The position numbers and the translations under genes are program-made. Shown here one piece after another: positions 38,770 through 47,379 of a stretch of 64,000 bases of DNA (position 1 is the first letter of the stretch; every line of letters starts with the position of its first letter). The notes under the pieces are model-generated. The model saw nothing but the letters and a program-made list of their open reading frames with translations. It was not told the DNA's origin and searched no databases. This DNA comes from Cellulomonas flavigena DSM 20109 (GTDB lineage Bacteria > Actinomycetota > Actinomycetes > Actinomycetales > Cellulomonadaceae): contig NC_014151.1 in the NCBI RefSeq assembly GCF_000092865.1, forward strand, positions 3,844,001-3,908,000, given 5' to 3'.

Positions 38770-40491
38770 ATGAGATCCCCGGTCCGCACGACCTCCAGAC
38801 CCGCCCTGTCCAGACCCGCCCGGTCCAGACGCGCGCTGGTCGTCCTCACGTCGCTGGCGCTCGCCGCCGCCGTCGTCGTCGACGTCCCCCGCGCAGCCCC
38901 CGCACAGGCCGCCCCGTTCGTCGAGGCCGTCGAGAACGCCGGTGCCGACTGCACGTTCCCGTCGCTGCCGGCGACGACGTCGAACAGCCGCCTGCCCGAT
39001 CCGTTCCGCCGGGCCGACGGCACCCGCATCACCACCAAGGCCGACTGGCGCTGCCAGCGCGAGCTCACCCGACGGCTCGCGTAGCGCACCGTGTACGGCG
39101 AGAAGCCGGGCAAGCCGTCCTCCGTCTCCGGGAGTGTCACCAGCTCCCGGATCACGGTGAACGTCGCGCACAACGGCCGCTCGACGTCGTTCTCGGCGAA
39201 CGTCTCGCTGCCGAACCGCCCGGGGCCGCACCCCGCCGTCGTCGTCTACGGGGGCTTCGGCGCGGACACCGCGACCATCCGCGACGCGGGCGCGGCCGTG
39301 ATCAGCTTCGACCCGTACGTCGTCGGCAAGGAGGGGACGGGCCGCGCGAACAAGCAGGGCGCGTTCTACGACATCTACGGGTCGAACAGCTCCACCGGCC
39401 TGCTCATGGCGTGGGCCTGGGGCGTCAGCCGCATCATCGACGTCATCGAGGCGTCGGGCGGCTCGATCCTCACGGCCGACGCGACGGGCGTCACCGGGTG
39501 CTCCCGATTCGGCAAGGGCGCGTTCGTCGCGGGCGTCTTCGACCAGCGCATCGCGCTGACCATGCCGATCGAGTCCGGCACCGCAGGGTTACCCATCCTG
39601 CGCGGCGTGCCCGGCGAGGGTGCGCAGTCGCTGAGCAGCGCGTACGGCGAGCAGCCGTGGTTCGGCGACGCGTTCGGCAGCTACACCGGCAACCCCGACG
39701 GGCTGCCGGTCGACATGCACCAGATGGTGGGGCTCATCGCGCCGCGCGGGCTGCTCGTCATGGACAACCCGCACATCGCGAACCTCGGGCCGCGCTCGGC
39801 GAGCGTCGCGGCGCTCGCCGGCGCCGAGGTCTACAAGGCGCTCGGGGCGGGCAGCAACATCACCTACTGGTCGGACGTCGCGGACGGCACGCACTGCGCG
39901 AACCGTGCGGAGTGGCGGGCACCGCTGCGGCAGAGCATCCAGGCGTTCCTGCTGGGGTCCGGCACACCGCCCGGCCAGATGCGGATCTCGAGCCGTGCCG
40001 CCGGGAACCTCTCGCAGTGGGTCGACTGGACGACGCCGACGCTCGTCGACGGCCCCGTCCCGACGCCGAGCGTGACGCCCACCGCGTCGCCGGCACCGTC
40101 GCCGGCACCGTCGCCGACGCCGTCGATCACGCCGACCCCGTCGCCGACACCCTCGCCCAGCGCCACCCCGACGCCCACCGCGACACCGCCGCCGCCGCCG
40201 AACCCGGGCGGCTGCACGGCCACGGTGTCGCTCAACCAGTGGAACGGCGGGTTCGTCGCGACGATCAAGGTCACCGCCGGGTCGTCGGGCCTCAGCGGCT
40301 GGACGACCACGGTCACCCTGCCGGGCGGGGCGGGCGTGTCCAACGCGTGGAACTCGGTCAACAGCGGGACGAGCGGGACGGTGCGGTTCACCAACGCCCC
40401 CTGGAACGGCACCGTCGGCGCCGGTCAGAGCACCGAGTTCGGGTTCCAGGGCACGGGCAGCGGGGAGGGCATGAGGACCACCTGCGCCTGA
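38770..40491 (+). pseudogene. Secreted glucuronoyl esterase (CE15) with C-terminal CBM2-like module, interrupted by an in-frame TAG
   Basis: Two adjacent frames are one gene: the reading frame is unchanged across TAG at 39082-39084 (codon 105), and the protein continues directly (WRCQRELTRRLA, stop, [11 protein letters not shown]). Before the stop lie a signal peptide (about 1-40) and the start of the esterase; after it the CE15 catalytic part with nucleophile Ser245 in GCSRFGKGA, the MPIESG acid region and His in DGTHCANR, then a Pro/Thr/Ser linker and a CBM2-like module with two Cys and Trp residues (about 480-572). CE15 enzymes cleave the ester between lignin and glucuronoxylan. The TAG looks like a CAG to TAG change. 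ATG 38770 has GGGAGGG upstream. If real, the product is a 104-residue fragment; translation from GTG 39091 would lack the signal peptide. A base-calling error is the alternative. Confidence 0.8.
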
Positions 40492-40499
40492 GCACGTAC

Positions 40500-40546
40500 C
40501 CGGGGCTGCATCGACCTCTCACCCTGAGAGGTCGATCCAGCCCCGG
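40500..40546. terminator. Strong bidirectional hairpin after the CE15 gene
   Basis: CCGGGGCTG-CATCGACCTCTC pairs with GAGAGGTCGATC-CAGCCCCGG around an ACCCT loop. Located between the esterase end (40491) and the end of the convergent GDPD gene (40551). Confidence 0.75.
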
Positions 40547-40550
40547 CCTG

Positions 40551-41294
40551 TCACGCGTCGGCCGATGCGCGGGCCGCCAGCCAACCGGCGAGATGGTCCG
40601 GTCGGTCCGTGATGATCTCGTCGACGCCCAGGTCGACGGCCTGCGCCCAGTGGGACGGCTCGTTCAGCGTCCACACGGCGACCCGCAGGCCCGCGTCCTG
40701 CAGCCGTCGCACGAGCCCGGGGTCCTGGTACACGACGAGCCCGTGCGGGTTCGCCATGACGACGTCGAGCGACGCGCACGCGTCGAGCACGTCGTCGCCG
40801 GCCTCCGCGAGCAGCAGACCCCGCCGCATCCCGGGGTCGGCGGCACGCAGCGCCTCGACCGTCCCCGGCCAGAAGCTCTGCACGACCACCCGGGACGCCA
40901 GGCCGGCCGCGCGCAGCGGACCGGTGACCCGTGCCGCCTCCTCGGGTGTCCACTCACCCTTGACCTCGCACAGCAGGTCGACGGCGGGGTGGCGGAGCAG
41001 CAGCGCGATCACCTCGTCGAGCACCGGCACGCGCTGCCCGGCGTACGCGGGCGAGAGCCACGTACCGGCGTCGAGCTCGCGCACCTCCGCCAGCGTGGTG
41101 TCCTTCACCCAACCCGACCCCGACGTCGTCGCGTCGAGCGTGTCGTCGTGGATGACCACGACGTGCCCGTCGGACGTCAGCTGCACGTCGAGCTCGATCG
41201 AGTCGGCGCCCGCACGGGCGGCGGCCTCGAACGCGGCGAGGGTGTTCTGCGGCGCGACGGACGAGTTGCCCCGGTGCGCGACGACCCTGGTCAC
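40551..41294 (-). CDS. Glycerophosphodiester phosphodiesterase (UgpQ-like)
   Basis: A 247-residue cytosolic enzyme that hydrolyses glycerophosphodiesters to glycerol 3-phosphate and an alcohol. The family signature is intact: VVAHRGNSSVAPQNTLAAFE (catalytic His and Arg), the metal-binding SIELDVQLTSDGHVVVIHDD, LLCEVKGEW and the closing DEIITDRPDHL. There is no signal peptide, as expected for UgpQ. GTG 41294 overlaps the stop of the ugpB-like fragment (GTGA), so it was the last gene of a Ugp operon whose transporter genes are now missing. Confidence 0.9.
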   Translation of the reverse strand: MTRVVAHRGNSSVAPQNTLAAFEAAARAGADSIELDVQLTSDGHVVVIHDDTLDATTSGSGWVKDTTLAEVRELDAGTWLSPAYAGQRVPVLDEVIALLLRHPAVDLLCEVKGEWTPEEAARVTGPLRAAGLASRVVVQSFWPGTVEALRAADPGMRRGLLLAEAGDDVLDACASLDVVMANPHGLVVYQDPGLVRRLQDAGLRVAVWTLNEPSHWAQAVDLGVDEIITDRPDHLAGWLAARASADA

Positions 41295-41770
41295 AGGTAC
41301 GGCTCCACGTTCTCACGGTAGGCGACCTCGAGCTTCGGGGTGATGGCACGCCACGCCGCGGCCGGGTCCTCGCCGCGCAGGACGATCTGCTCGATGCCCT
41401 CGGTGAGCACCTGGTCGGCGCTCGGGACGAACACCCGGATCCAGTCCTGCGAGCGCGCCTTGGCACCGAGCTGGTCGACCGCGGTGCGGAACTGCGGGGT
41501 CGCCTCGTAGACCGCCGCCATCTCCGGGGACTCGACGGCCGACGTCCGCACGGGCATGTAGCCGGTGTTCTGCGAGAAGTACGCGGTCTGCTCGGTGTCG
41601 GTGAGGAACTGCAGGAACATCGCCGCGGCGAGCTGCTCCTCCGGGCTCTTCGACGCCGGGATCGCCAGGCCCGTGCCACCGGTCGGGCGGTCGGGCGCGT
41701 GGGGGGCGCGCCGCGTTGCACGACGGGCCGTGCCCGTCGCCGACCCCGAGGGTGGGGCCGGCCCGGGCAC
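41291..41770 (-). pseudogene. C-terminal remnant of an sn-glycerol-3-phosphate ABC transporter binding protein (ugpB)
   Basis: An open frame of 159 codons whose last 130 or so match the C-terminal lobe of UgpB-type solute-binding proteins: GGTGLAIPASKSPEEQLAAA, FLTDTEQTAYFSQNTGYMPV and the closing VEPYL. The N-terminal two thirds, including the lipoprotein signal and first lobe, are gone; the first 28 or so residues (to about 41687) have no UgpB character. It cannot bind substrate. The permease and ATPase genes are also absent, so most of a ugp operon has been deleted, leaving this 3 prime fragment joined to the intact GDPD gene. Confidence 0.75.
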
Positions 41771-42009
41771 GAAACTAGGTGACCGCCACCGGACGAACCG
41801 GTCACGGGCCTCGCCGTTGCCGGACCGTTCCGCGAGTGTTCACGCAGGTCACGGCCGCGTCGAGGTCCGGTCACCGAGCATCGGACCCCCGTTCGCACCC
41901 CGGCTGCCCCGCCGCCGGGCATGCCTCTCGCCCTGCTCGACGCGCGCCCCGCGCGACGCTCACCTAGCGTGGCAAGCCTCTCCCCCTCGACCCGCATGGG
42001 AGCCTCACC
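41771..42009. other. Gene-free gap at the ugp breakpoint
   Basis: No credible gene. A TAGCGT hexamer at 41965-41970, 39 bases before the GTG at 42010, is the likely -10 for the flavoprotein gene. The left part (41690-41780) marks the edge of the ugp deletion and has no inverted or direct repeat that would show a transposon scar. Confidence 0.4.
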
Positions 42010-43200
42010 GTGCCGACACCTCGCCATCGCGTCCTGATCGTCGGGGGCGGCAACGCCGGCATCTCGCTCGCGGCCAAGCTGCTGCGCGGCGGTTGCCCGG
42101 ACGTCGCCCTCGTCGAGCCGAAGGACACCCACCACTACCGACCGCTGCTGTCGTACGTCGCCGGCGGCGCCGCGACGCTCGACGATCTCACGCGCCCGCA
42201 GGCCGACGTGGTGCCGCGAGGCGTCCACCTGTACGCGGACCGCGTGACGTCGGTCGACCCGCACTCGGCCGTCGTCCACCTCGCCGGTGGCGAGAAGGTC
42301 GCCTACGGCGACCTCGTGCTGTGCCCCGGCTCGGAGGTCGACTGGGACGCCGTGCCGGGGCTGGCCGAGGCCATGGCCACGCCGCACGCCTCGACGAGCT
42401 ACCTGCCCGAGCACGCACCCGACGCGTGGCGGATGCTGTCCGGCCTCACCGCGGGCCGGGCCGTCTTCGCGATCTCCGACCGCCACGTGCCCTGCTCCCC
42501 GGTGGGCCTCAAGCCGCTGTTCCTCGCTGCCGACCACTGGCGGGCCGCGGGCGTCCTCGACGACCTCACGGTCGACCTCCTCGTCGAGGGGCCGCGCCTG
42601 GCCGGCACGGCCGACGCGGACCGGGAGCTGCGCGCCGCGGCCGAGGGTTACGGCGTCCGCATCCTCCCGGGCACGGCCCTGACCTCGGTCGACGCACCGG
42701 ACCGCACGGTGCGCGTGCGCACGCCCGAGGGCACCACGACCATCCACTACGACGCGCTGTTCGTCGCCCCGCCGCACCGCGCCCCGGCCTGGGTCATGGC
42801 GGGCGGCCTGGACGGTGAGGGCACCGACGGGTTCGTCGACGTCGACCCGCTCACCCTGCAGCACCGCCGGTTCCCGCGCGTGTGGGCGCTGGGCGACGTC
42901 GCGACGGTCGACACGTCGCCGTCCGGCGGCGCACTGCGCAAGCAGGTGCCCGTGGTGGCGCACAACATCCCCGCGGCGCTCGTCGGCAAGCCGCTGCGGC
43001 ACTACGACGGGTACACGGTCGCGCCCGTCACGACGTCCCGCAGCGAGCTGCTGCTCGCGGAGCACGCCCGCGACGGCCACCCGGAGCCGACGATCCCGTT
43101 CCCGGACCTGGGCCGTCCCCGCCGCTCGCTGTACTGGTTCGACCGCCACCTGGAGCCGCAGGTCTACTGGCACCGTCTGCTGCGCGGCAAGGTGTCCTGA
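42010..43200 (+). CDS. Sulfide:quinone oxidoreductase-like FAD/NAD(P)-dependent oxidoreductase
   Basis: A 396-residue flavoprotein of the SQR/NDH-2 family. VLIVGGGNAGISLAAKLL is the FAD-binding dinucleotide fold, the DLVLCPGSEVDW segment follows the second FAD strand, and WALGDVATVDTSPSGGALRKQ is the C-terminal FAD motif with the usual Lys. The YRPLLSYVAGG and FDRHLEPQVYWHRLLRGKV blocks match SQR of the HMT2/type II group. Cysteines in LVLCPG and RHVPCSPVG could be the redox pair, but only two are plausible, so sulfide oxidation is likely rather than certain. GTG 42010 is close to a CATGGGAGCC purine stretch. It may be monocistronic. Confidence 0.78.
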   Translation: MPTPRHRVLIVGGGNAGISLAAKLLRGGCPDVALVEPKDTHHYRPLLSYVAGGAATLDDLTRPQADVVPRGVHLYADRVTSVDPHSAVVHLAGGEKVAYGDLVLCPGSEVDWDAVPGLAEAMATPHASTSYLPEHAPDAWRMLSGLTAGRAVFAISDRHVPCSPVGLKPLFLAADHWRAAGVLDDLTVDLLVEGPRLAGTADADRELRAAAEGYGVRILPGTALTSVDAPDRTVRVRTPEGTTTIHYDALFVAPPHRAPAWVMAGGLDGEGTDGFVDVDPLTLQHRRFPRVWALGDVATVDTSPSGGALRKQVPVVAHNIPAALVGKPLRHYDGYTVAPVTTSRSELLLAEHARDGHPEPTIPFPDLGRPRRSLYWFDRHLEPQVYWHRLLRGKVS

Positions 43201-43327
43201 CCGGCGGCACCGCCCTGGGTCCGCGGGCCCGGGCTGCGGGGTGGACGGGGGTGGACGGGGGTCGGCTCGTCGGGGAACCTGGACGTGCCCGGCGTCGACG
43301 CCGGGCTCGTCACCCAGGGGGCCCAGG

Positions 43328-44680
43328 ATGACCGCGACCGTCGACACCATCCCCGTCGTCCCGGGTGCGCCCGTGGTCGGCAGCGTCGCCGAGCTGGCGA
43401 CCGACCCCGCCGCGTTCTTCGTGCGCTGCTACACCGAGCACGGTCCGGTGTTCCGGGTGCGGGCGCTGCGGCGGACGCTCACGGTGCTCGCCGGCCCGGA
43501 GCTCGCGCGGTGGATGGGCTCGCGCGAGGGCCGCGAGAGCCTGCGGTCGGCCGAGGTGTGGCAGGGGCTCGTGGACGAGTACGGCGCGACCCGCACGCTG
43601 ACGGGCGTCGACGGGCCGGAGCACCGGAGGCTGCGTGAGGTGATGCGCCGCGGCTACTCGCGCGAGGCGCTCGACGGCCGGCTCGACGAGCTCGTCGCGA
43701 TCACCGACGAGTGCCTCGACCGCGCCTGGCGGCCCGGCTCGTCGGTCCCCGTGGTCGAGGCGCTGCAGTTCCTCGTCACGAGCCAGCTCGGCACCGTGCT
43801 CACAGGGACGGTGCCGACGCAGTACGTGCGCGACATCCGCACGACGATCCTGTACATCCTCAACGCGCTGGTCACGCGGCAGCGCCCCGAGGTCATCCTG
43901 CGCAGCCCGGTCTACCGCCGCTCGCGTGCACGGGTGCAGGAGCTGGGCGAGGAGATGATCCGCGCGCACCGGGCCCGCGAGCCCCGGCCCGACGGACGCC
44001 GCACCCTCGTCGACGACATCATGGACGCGCACGACGCCGACCCGGACCTGCTCGCCGCGAACGACCTGGTGCTCGCGCTGACCGGGCCGTACGTCGCCGG
44101 GCTCGACACCGTGGCGAACACGCTCGGGTGCCTCGTCCACGCCGTCCTCGCGCACCCCGACGTGCTCGCGCGGATCCGCGCCGAGGCCGACGACGTGTTC
44201 GCGTCGGGCCCGCTCACCGAGGACTCCCTCGAACGTCTCACCGCGACGAACGGCGCCGTCATGGAGACCATGCGGCTCTACCCGATCGCTGTCGCCCAGC
44301 CGCGCGTCGCGAACCGCGACTTCACGTACGAGGGGCACGTGATCCGCGAGGGCGAGCCCGTGTACTGCGCCATCACCGTGCCGCACTTCCTTCCGGAGAT
44401 GTTCCCCGACCCGCTGCGGTTCGACGTCGACCGGTACACCCCCGAGCGCCGCGAGCACGCGACCCCGGGTGCCTACGCGCCGTTCGGCAAGGGTCCGCAC
44501 ACGTGCCTGGGCAAGGGCATCGCGGACGTCCTCATGACGCTGACGGCGGCACGGCTGTTCCACCGGCTGGACCTCGCGCTCGGCCCGCGCGACGCGACAC
44601 TGCGCCGACGTGCGGCTCCCACGCCCGGACCGGTCGCGAGCTTCCGCGTGCGGGTCACCAGGGAGCGTCGCCCCCGCTGA
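43328..44680 (+). CDS. Cytochrome P450
   Basis: A 450-residue soluble P450 monooxygenase: I-helix region LTGPYVAGLDTVANTLG (the usual Ala/Gly-Gly-x-Asp/Glu-Thr as AGLDT), the ExxR pair Glu313-Arg316, and the haem loop FGKGPHTCLGKG with ligand Cys393. There is no fused reductase or ferredoxin gene beside it, so it must borrow electron partners. It resembles the CYP51/CYP120-like branch with a longer meander (FPDPLRFDVDRYTPERRE) more than the macrolide-type CYPs; substrate unknown. ATG 43328 has CCCAGG close upstream; the 127-base gap before it has a GGGGTGGAC direct repeat. Confidence 0.9.
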   Translation: MTATVDTIPVVPGAPVVGSVAELATDPAAFFVRCYTEHGPVFRVRALRRTLTVLAGPELARWMGSREGRESLRSAEVWQGLVDEYGATRTLTGVDGPEHRRLREVMRRGYSREALDGRLDELVAITDECLDRAWRPGSSVPVVEALQFLVTSQLGTVLTGTVPTQYVRDIRTTILYILNALVTRQRPEVILRSPVYRRSRARVQELGEEMIRAHRAREPRPDGRRTLVDDIMDAHDADPDLLAANDLVLALTGPYVAGLDTVANTLGCLVHAVLAHPDVLARIRAEADDVFASGPLTEDSLERLTATNGAVMETMRLYPIAVAQPRVANRDFTYEGHVIREGEPVYCAITVPHFLPEMFPDPLRFDVDRYTPERREHATPGAYAPFGKGPHTCLGKGIADVLMTLTAARLFHRLDLALGPRDATLRRRAAPTPGPVASFRVRVTRERRPR

Positions 44681-44988
44681 CGGAAGCGTGCTCCGCACCT
44701 GTCACGAGCGGAACCGGACCTCGCGCAGCGTGACGGTCCCGAGCTCCGAGCCGTCGCGACGGCCACAGGCCGCCGGTCGCTACCACGGCGACCGCGTGCA
44801 CGACGACGTCGAGGCGCCCGCGCCGGCGATCGACGTGACGGTGCCCGAGCACCCGACCGGCCGACGCCGCGACCGCCCACCGGGCCGCCCACCCCGGCCG
44901 GACGCCTGACCCGCCGCCGAAGCGTGAAGCGTTGCTGCCGGATTCCGGCAACAACGCTTCACGCTTCTCCAGTTCGCGACCGGAACCG
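44681..44988. other. Gene-free gap between P450 and HAD genes
   Basis: About 308 bases without a credible gene; short open frames on the plus strand have no RBS and no recognisable protein. The right part contains the terminator at 44919-44967. Confidence 0.5.
44919..44967. terminator. Very strong hairpin, 16-base perfect arms
   Basis: GAAGCGTGAAGCGTTG and CAACGCTTCACGCTTC, with a further GCCGG-ATT-CCGGC stem inside the loop. It lies 22 bases past the end of the minus-strand HAD gene. Confidence 0.75.
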
Positions 44989-45741
44989 TCAGGCGAACGC
45001 CTCGGGCAGCGCCGCGCGGACCTTGGCGGGCGTGTCCTCCCAGCCCTCGACGGCGATGCACGGGACGCCCGTGGAGATGACGGGGTAGTCGTTGCCACCC
45101 TCGTCGAGGCGGTCGCCGAAGAACACGGCCTGCGCGGGCTCCAGGCCGAGGCGCGCGAGGAGGCGGTTGACGCCGTACGCCTTGTCGATGCCCTTGCGGG
45201 TGATGTCGACGGACGTCGAGCCGCCGGAGCGGACCTCGAGGTCGGGCAGCTGCTCGGCGACGGCCGCGCGCAGCTTCTCCTTCTTGGCGCCGTCGGGGTC
45301 CCACGCGGCCTTGGCGTCGACGGGCGCCTCCTGGCCCAGCGCGGAGAACGTCACCTGGCTGCCGCGCAGCTCGATGCGGTCACCCCACGTGCTCTCCTCC
45401 CACAGGCCGAGCTCGCGGGCGGACGTCTCGACAGCAGCGGCGGCGCGCGCGGACTCGTCGTCCGTCAGCGGCTCGCTGTAGACCTCGGACCACGCGGCGC
45501 CGTCGTGCACGAGGTAGCGGGTGCCGCACGTCGGCAGGACGTGGATCCGCGCGAGCGCGGCGGCGTCGTCGACCGACGAGAGGAGCTGGGCGTCGAACTG
45601 CTCGAACCGGCCGCCGGAGATGATGCCGACCTGCGCGACGCGCGTGAGCGCGACGATCATGTCGACGATCTCGGGGTGGACCTTGCTCTTCGACGGGGCG
45701 AGGGTGTCGTCCAGGTCGAACAGCGCGAGCTCGTACGTCAT
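44989..45741 (-). CDS. HAD-IIB family phosphatase (SPP/phosphomannomutase-like)
   Basis: A 250-residue HAD hydrolase. Motif I is LALFDLDDTLAPS (Asp9 nucleophile, Asp11), motif II lies in GIISGG, motif III is the Lys of GIDKAYGVNRLL and motif IV is FFGDRLDEGGND. The cap is of the IIB type, as in sucrose phosphate phosphatases and eukaryotic-type phosphomannomutases; in actinobacteria such proteins are annotated either way, so the substrate is a phosphorylated sugar but not fixed. ATG 45741 has GGAGG 5 bases upstream. Terminated by a very strong hairpin. Confidence 0.85.
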   Translation of the reverse strand: MTYELALFDLDDTLAPSKSKVHPEIVDMIVALTRVAQVGIISGGRFEQFDAQLLSSVDDAAALARIHVLPTCGTRYLVHDGAAWSEVYSEPLTDDESARAAAAVETSARELGLWEESTWGDRIELRGSQVTFSALGQEAPVDAKAAWDPDGAKKEKLRAAVAEQLPDLEVRSGGSTSVDITRKGIDKAYGVNRLLARLGLEPAQAVFFGDRLDEGGNDYPVISTGVPCIAVEGWEDTPAKVRAALPEAFA

Positions 45742-46027
45742 CGATCCTCCGTGGTGCGGGCGGCGGCCACCGGAGGTGGACCCGCGCGGGGCGCCGCCGC
45801 GGGTGGCGCGGGGCGACGGGTGGCGGGGCAGAACGCCCCGTGACCGGCCCACGGTACCGGTGCGGCCCGTCGGCGGGCGAACGGGTGCCCGCGGACGGGC
45901 GACCCTGCCGGGTGAACCCGTCATCGTCCTCCACAGGGCCCCCGCGGCGGCACCCCGCGGTCCGGTACGTTGACGCACCGGTCCCCCGCGCCCCGGCGCA
46001 CCGCACGACGAGGAGGCACGCGACACC

Positions 46028-46372
46028 GTGCACCGCAACCACGTGTACGTGTTCGACGTCGCCACGGCCGACCCGGCGGCGCTCGACGACCTCGACGCGG
46101 TCCGCGGGGCGCTCACCGCGCTCGCGGACGACGCCGGGCTGCACCCCGTCGGCGCCGAGGCCGTCCACCGCTTCGCGCCGCAGGGCCTGAGCCTGGCGGT
46201 GCTGCTCGCGGAGTCGCACGTCGCGGTGCACACGTGGCCCGAGCTCGGCACGGCGTACGTCACGCTGACGACGTGCCGGCGCCCCGGCAGCGGGTTCGTC
46301 GAGCGCACGCGCACGGCGCTCGCCCGCGCGTGGGGCGGCGAGGTCGTGGCGCGGACGGTGGCGGACGCATGA
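46028..46372 (+). CDS. speD: S-adenosylmethionine decarboxylase proenzyme
   Basis: A 114-residue pyruvoyl enzyme precursor that makes decarboxylated AdoMet, the aminopropyl donor for spermidine. The cleavage site is Glu62-Ser63 in LAESHVAVHTWPE, with proton donor His68 and catalytic Cys83 in YVTLTTC, the same numbering as the well-studied Thermotoga enzyme. The chain self-cleaves at Ser63 to form the pyruvoyl group. GTG 46028 follows AGGAGG by 11 bases. It overlaps the DUF4178 gene (ATGA) and opens a four-gene operon ending with an aminopropyltransferase, so the operon can carry both steps from AdoMet and putrescine to spermidine-like products. Confidence 0.93.
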   Translation: MHRNHVYVFDVATADPAALDDLDAVRGALTALADDAGLHPVGAEAVHRFAPQGLSLAVLLAESHVAVHTWPELGTAYVTLTTCRRPGSGFVERTRTALARAWGGEVVARTVADA

Positions 46373-47082
46373 CGCGGCCCAAGGCCCGCATGAAGCTGGG
46401 CACGCACCTGATCGGCTCGCCGCCGTGGCGGTCCCTCCCGCACGGCGTCGTGGTCTACGGCGAGTGGGACCCGAAGGACCGCACCACGTACTACTGGGAG
46501 GAGTGGGAGCTCCTCGGGTACGAGAACACGGACTTCTGGGTGGAGTACGACCACTACACCCGCAAGGTCACGCTGTACCGGCCGGTCGAGGTGCACGAGC
46601 ACCTGGACCCGACGCAGCTGCGCGAGGGGCAGCAGCTCGTGGTGACGATCGCCGGGCAGCAGCACCCCATCACGGTGGGCGAGGTCGGCGTCGGGACGAT
46701 CAAGCACCTCGACGGCGCGTTCACGTACGACCTGCAGAAAGGCCAGGAGGTCGCGTACGCGGAGGTCCACGGGAACGGGTTCACGCTGTCGGTCGAGAAG
46801 TTCGACGAGCGCGTCCTCGACGTCTACCAGGGCACCGTCCTGGACACCGCGGGCCAGAAGGCGCACTTCGGCAAGCGGGTGGCGCCCTCGCACGTCCGCC
46901 CCACGGCGGTCCTGGTGGTGATCGGCGTGCTCGCCGCCGCACTGGTCAACGTGGTGGACGCGTCCGGCAGCGAGGAGTGCACGCCCCGGACCGTCGTGGC
47001 CGCGGACGGCACGACGACGACCGAGCAGGACTGCCGGCGGCGGTCCGTGTTCGGCACCGGCGGCGGCGGCCTCGGCAAGTGA
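46369..47082 (+). CDS. DUF4178 domain protein with C-terminal membrane anchor
   Basis: A 237-residue protein. Residues about 5-170 are a beta-rich DUF4178 domain (the TYYWEEWELLGYE and WVEYDHYTRKVTLYRPV blocks are characteristic), followed by one transmembrane helix (about 177-195) and a short polar tail with two Cys. DUF4178 proteins are repeatedly encoded with AdoMet decarboxylase, DUF350 and aminopropyltransferase genes, and their role is not known. ATG 46369 overlaps the stop of speD. The domain would lie in the cytoplasm if the N-terminus is inside. Confidence 0.85.
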   Translation: MTRPKARMKLGTHLIGSPPWRSLPHGVVVYGEWDPKDRTTYYWEEWELLGYENTDFWVEYDHYTRKVTLYRPVEVHEHLDPTQLREGQQLVVTIAGQQHPITVGEVGVGTIKHLDGAFTYDLQKGQEVAYAEVHGNGFTLSVEKFDERVLDVYQGTVLDTAGQKAHFGKRVAPSHVRPTAVLVVIGVLAAALVNVVDASGSEECTPRTVVAADGTTTTEQDCRRRSVFGTGGGGLGK

Positions 47083-47170
47083 CACCCGGCCGCACGAGAC
47101 CTGACCGCCACAGACCCGGCCCGACCGCGGCCACCCCCCGACCCCGTACGACGACCGAGGAGAACCACCC

Positions 47171-47374
47171 GTGCTGAACGACGTCCTCTCGACCCTCCTG
47201 TACTCGGTGATCGGCATCGTCCTGCTGCTGCTGACGATCCTCCTGGTGAACAAGCTGTTCCGCCTCAACCTGCACCACGAGCTGGTGGAGGAGCACAACG
47301 TCGCGTTCGGCATCCTCCTCGCCGGGGTGGCCGTCGCGATCGGCATCATCATCGCGGGCGTCATCGGCTCCTGA
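47171..47374 (+). CDS. DUF350 family small membrane protein
   Basis: A 67-residue protein with two transmembrane helices (about 8-28 and 45-65) separated by LFRLNLHHELVEEHNVAFG, the conserved DUF350 loop. It is half the length of the usual four-helix YjfL-type members, so it probably dimerises. GTG 47171 has GAGGAG about 7 bases upstream. It sits between DUF4178 and the aminopropyltransferase in one operon; DUF350 is thought to be a small channel- or scaffold-like membrane partner, but this is not established. Confidence 0.88.
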   Translation: MLNDVLSTLLYSVIGIVLLLLTILLVNKLFRLNLHHELVEEHNVAFGILLAGVAVAIGIIIAGVIGS

Positions 47375-47379
47375 CACCC

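Noticed and set aside
40954..43350. Long minus-strand frame over the SQR-like gene
   Set aside because: No family motif, Arg-rich composition, and fully antisense to a well-supported flavoprotein gene.
44681..44910. Possible small gene after the P450
   Set aside because: No RBS, weak codon bias, no recognisable protein, and a strong terminator lies close by.
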